Below, one piece after another: positions 62,796 to 64,000 of a DNA stretch of 64,000 bases; position 1 is the stretch's first letter; each line of letters opens with the position of its first letter. Source of the stretch: JAQVEM01 sp964601205 (GTDB lineage: Bacteria > Actinomycetota > Humimicrobiia > Humimicrobiales > Humimicrobiaceae); NCBI GenBank assembly GCA_964601205.1, contig CAZRML010000014.1:40441-104440 (forward strand), read 5' to 3'. The position numbers and the translations under genes were made by a program. A model generated the notes under the pieces. That model saw only the letters and a program-made list of their open reading frames with translations, was not told the origin of the DNA and ran no database searches.

Positions 62796-63830
62796 ATGAA
62801 AAGGAAGATAAATATAACAGTAATAGGAGCAGGAAGCTGGGGTACAACTTTTTCGGTTATGCTTGCCAGAAAAGGATATAGGATTAATTTGTGGACAAGA
62901 CGCGATGTAACTTATAATGAAATAAAAAATTCCAGGAGAAATACCGGTTACACGGGTGGACTATACATACACGAAAATGTAATTCCATTTACCGGTGGTA
63001 AAAATGAGCCCGGTAGCCCGGAGATAATAGTTTTTGCAGTTCCATCGCATGTTCTGAGAGAAACAATCATTAGGTTTAACAATTATTTAAAAGAGAATAT
63101 AAAAAATATAAAATGTGTTCTTAACCTGGCAAAAGGACTGGAAATTGGTACAAATCTCAGGTTGTCCATGACAATGGAAGAATGCCTGCCAGAAAATTTA
63201 AAATCCAAAATTTGTGTTTTGTCGGGTCCGAACATCGCCTCAGAAATAGCTATGGGCCTGCCCGGCGTATCGGTGATAGCATCAAATAATAAAGAAGTAC
63301 TTAAATATATGCAGCCGATATTATCAAGTGATAAATTCCGTATATACACAAATAATGATGTAATTGGTGTAGAAATTGGTGGCGCTGTTAAAAATATAAT
63401 AGCAATCGCCGCCGGTATTTCTGATGGTCTTGGTTACGGGGCTAACACTAAAGCTTCGCTTATAACCAGAGGATTACATGAACTTACCAAATTGGGTGTT
63501 AAGCTTGGTGCAAATCCAGTAACTTTTTCAGGTGCAGCCGGAATGGGGGACCTTATAGCAACCTGCATAAGTAAAAAAAGTAGAAATAGAAACGTGGGTG
63601 AAAGGATAGCAGGGAGCGAAAAAGTTAATGATATTTTAAAAAGGATGAATATGGTTGCCGAAGGAATAAATACTACAAAGGTAGTTTATGATATAGGTAA
63701 AAAAATTAACATAGAAGTTCCAATTACTGAATGTATTTATGAAATTATCTATAAAGGTCTTGACCCGCTTAAATCAGTCAAAAAATTGATGACCAGAAAG
63801 TTTAAATCTGAGATTGAAGAAATTAATTGA
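62796..63830 (+). CDS. gpsA: GpsA, glycerol-3-phosphate dehydrogenase (NAD(P)+)
   Basis: 344 residues. VIGAGSWGTTFSVMLARKGY binds the dinucleotide; GPNIASEIAMGLP, EIGGAVKNIIAIAAGISDGLGYG, NTKASLITRGLHEL and TFSGAAGMGDLIATC carry the catalytic lysine and substrate pocket. It makes sn-glycerol 3-phosphate for phospholipids, upstream of the PlsC step encoded at 58.8 kb. It is the last protein gene in the window. Confidence 0.96.
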   Translation: MKRKINITVIGAGSWGTTFSVMLARKGYRINLWTRRDVTYNEIKNSRRNTGYTGGLYIHENVIPFTGGKNEPGSPEIIVFAVPSHVLRETIIRFNNYLKENIKNIKCVLNLAKGLEIGTNLRLSMTMEECLPENLKSKICVLSGPNIASEIAMGLPGVSVIASNNKEVLKYMQPILSSDKFRIYTNNDVIGVEIGGAVKNIIAIAAGISDGLGYGANTKASLITRGLHELTKLGVKLGANPVTFSGAAGMGDLIATCISKKSRNRNVGERIAGSEKVNDILKRMNMVAEGINTTKVVYDIGKKINIEVPITECIYEIIYKGLDPLKSVKKLMTRKFKSEIEEIN

Positions 63831-63867
63831 ACCTTTAACTTTACTATTTATTTGTATTACTTTAGAA

Positions 63868-63873
63868 TATAAT
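63868..63873 (+). promoter_or_regulatory. -10 box of the tRNA-Pro promoter
   Basis: A perfect TATAAT ends 8 bases before the tRNA 5' end. A -35 box at suitable distance is not clear. Confidence 0.4.
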
Positions 63874-63881
63874 CAGTAATA

Positions 63882-63959
63882 CGGGACGTGGCGCAGTTTG
63901 GCTAGCGCACCAGTATGGGGTACTGGGGGTCGGAGGTTCAAATCCTCTCGTCCCGACCA
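63882..63959 (+). tRNA. tRNA-Pro (anticodon GGG), CCA encoded
   Basis: A full cloverleaf is readable. The acceptor stem pairs 63882-63888 (CGGGACG) with 63949-63955; the D-arm is GCGC...GCGC; the anticodon stem is CCAGT/ACTGG with loop ATGGGGT, giving anticodon GGG; the T-arm is GGAGG TTCAAAT CCTCT. Discriminator A and a genome-encoded CCA follow. The anticodon reads CCC and CCU. Confidence 0.96.
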
Positions 63960-64000
63960 TAAAATTAAAAAAAATGATATAATAATTTATATAAATGTTT

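Noticed and set aside
1..64000. CRISPR arrays, insertion sequences, prophage or replication origin
   Set aside because: No repeat-spacer arrays, transposase-like genes, terminal inverted repeats, phage genes or DnaA-box clusters were seen.

Overview
The window is a dense, AT-rich stretch of bacterial chromosome from an apparently deep-branching, low-G+C relative of the Actinobacteria. The lineage call rests on gene order. The block secD-secF-relA-MBL hydrolase-hisS-aspS-alaS-ruvX-mltG-aroE-prepilin peptidase-aroC-aroK-aroB-aroQ-Xaa-Pro peptidase-efp-nusB is collinear with the Mycobacterium block around relA and efp. The block tlyA-nadK-recN-pyrG-nudix-xerD-scpA-scpB-cmk-der matches a second mycobacterial block. 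Here the two are joined by nusB-polyprenyl synthase-tlyA, the arrangement usual in Firmicutes. Every protein gene lies on the + strand. I cannot name a genus.

Layout. 0-5.7 kb: Sec translocase auxiliaries (end of secD, secF), RecJ, bifunctional (p)ppGpp enzyme and a metallo-hydrolase. 5.8-15.2 kb: hisS, aspS, a probable 6S RNA, alaS, ruvX, mltG, and a methyltransferase/U32 pair that matches the tRNA U34 hydroxylation-methoxylation genes of Bacillus. 15.3-31.3 kb: a type IV pilus locus (pilT, pilC, a sigma factor, major pilin, pilD, pilM, pilN, pilO, a PilP-like lipoprotein, three minor-pilin-like proteins) interleaved with aroE, aroC, aroK, aroB and aroQ. 31.4-43.1 kb: aminopeptidase, EF-P, NusB, prenyl synthase, TlyA, NAD kinase, RecN, CTP synthase, a Lit-like membrane protein, PepT-like peptidase, nudix hydrolase and XerD. 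43.2-48.8 kb: site-2-type protease, TrpRS, ScpA/ScpB and a large LVIVD/PKD/transglutaminase lipoprotein. 48.9-55.2 kb: transketolase, transaldolase (apparently starting at ATT), a membrane c-di-GMP enzyme with both GGDEF and HD-GYP domains, and a YhfC-like membrane protease. 55.2-55.6 kb: the only sizeable non-coding gap late in the window, holding a minus-strand small RNA gene of unknown class. 55.6-64 kb: tyrA, aroA, cmk, plsC, ispH, a radical-SAM DUF512 protein without its PDZ domain, der, gpsA and tRNA-Pro(GGG).

How it fits together. Six of the seven shikimate-pathway enzymes are encoded (only DAHP synthase is absent), with prephenate dehydrogenase for tyrosine. The pilus genes give a retractable type IV pilus; the extension ATPase PilB and a secretin are not in the window. 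The c-di-GMP enzyme could feed into pilus control, but nothing in the sequence links them directly. Recognisable promoters recur with a 17-nt spacer and a TATTAT -10 box. The most promising unexplained element is the minus-strand RNA at 55.2-55.37 kb, which has its own promoter, a closing stem and a terminator.
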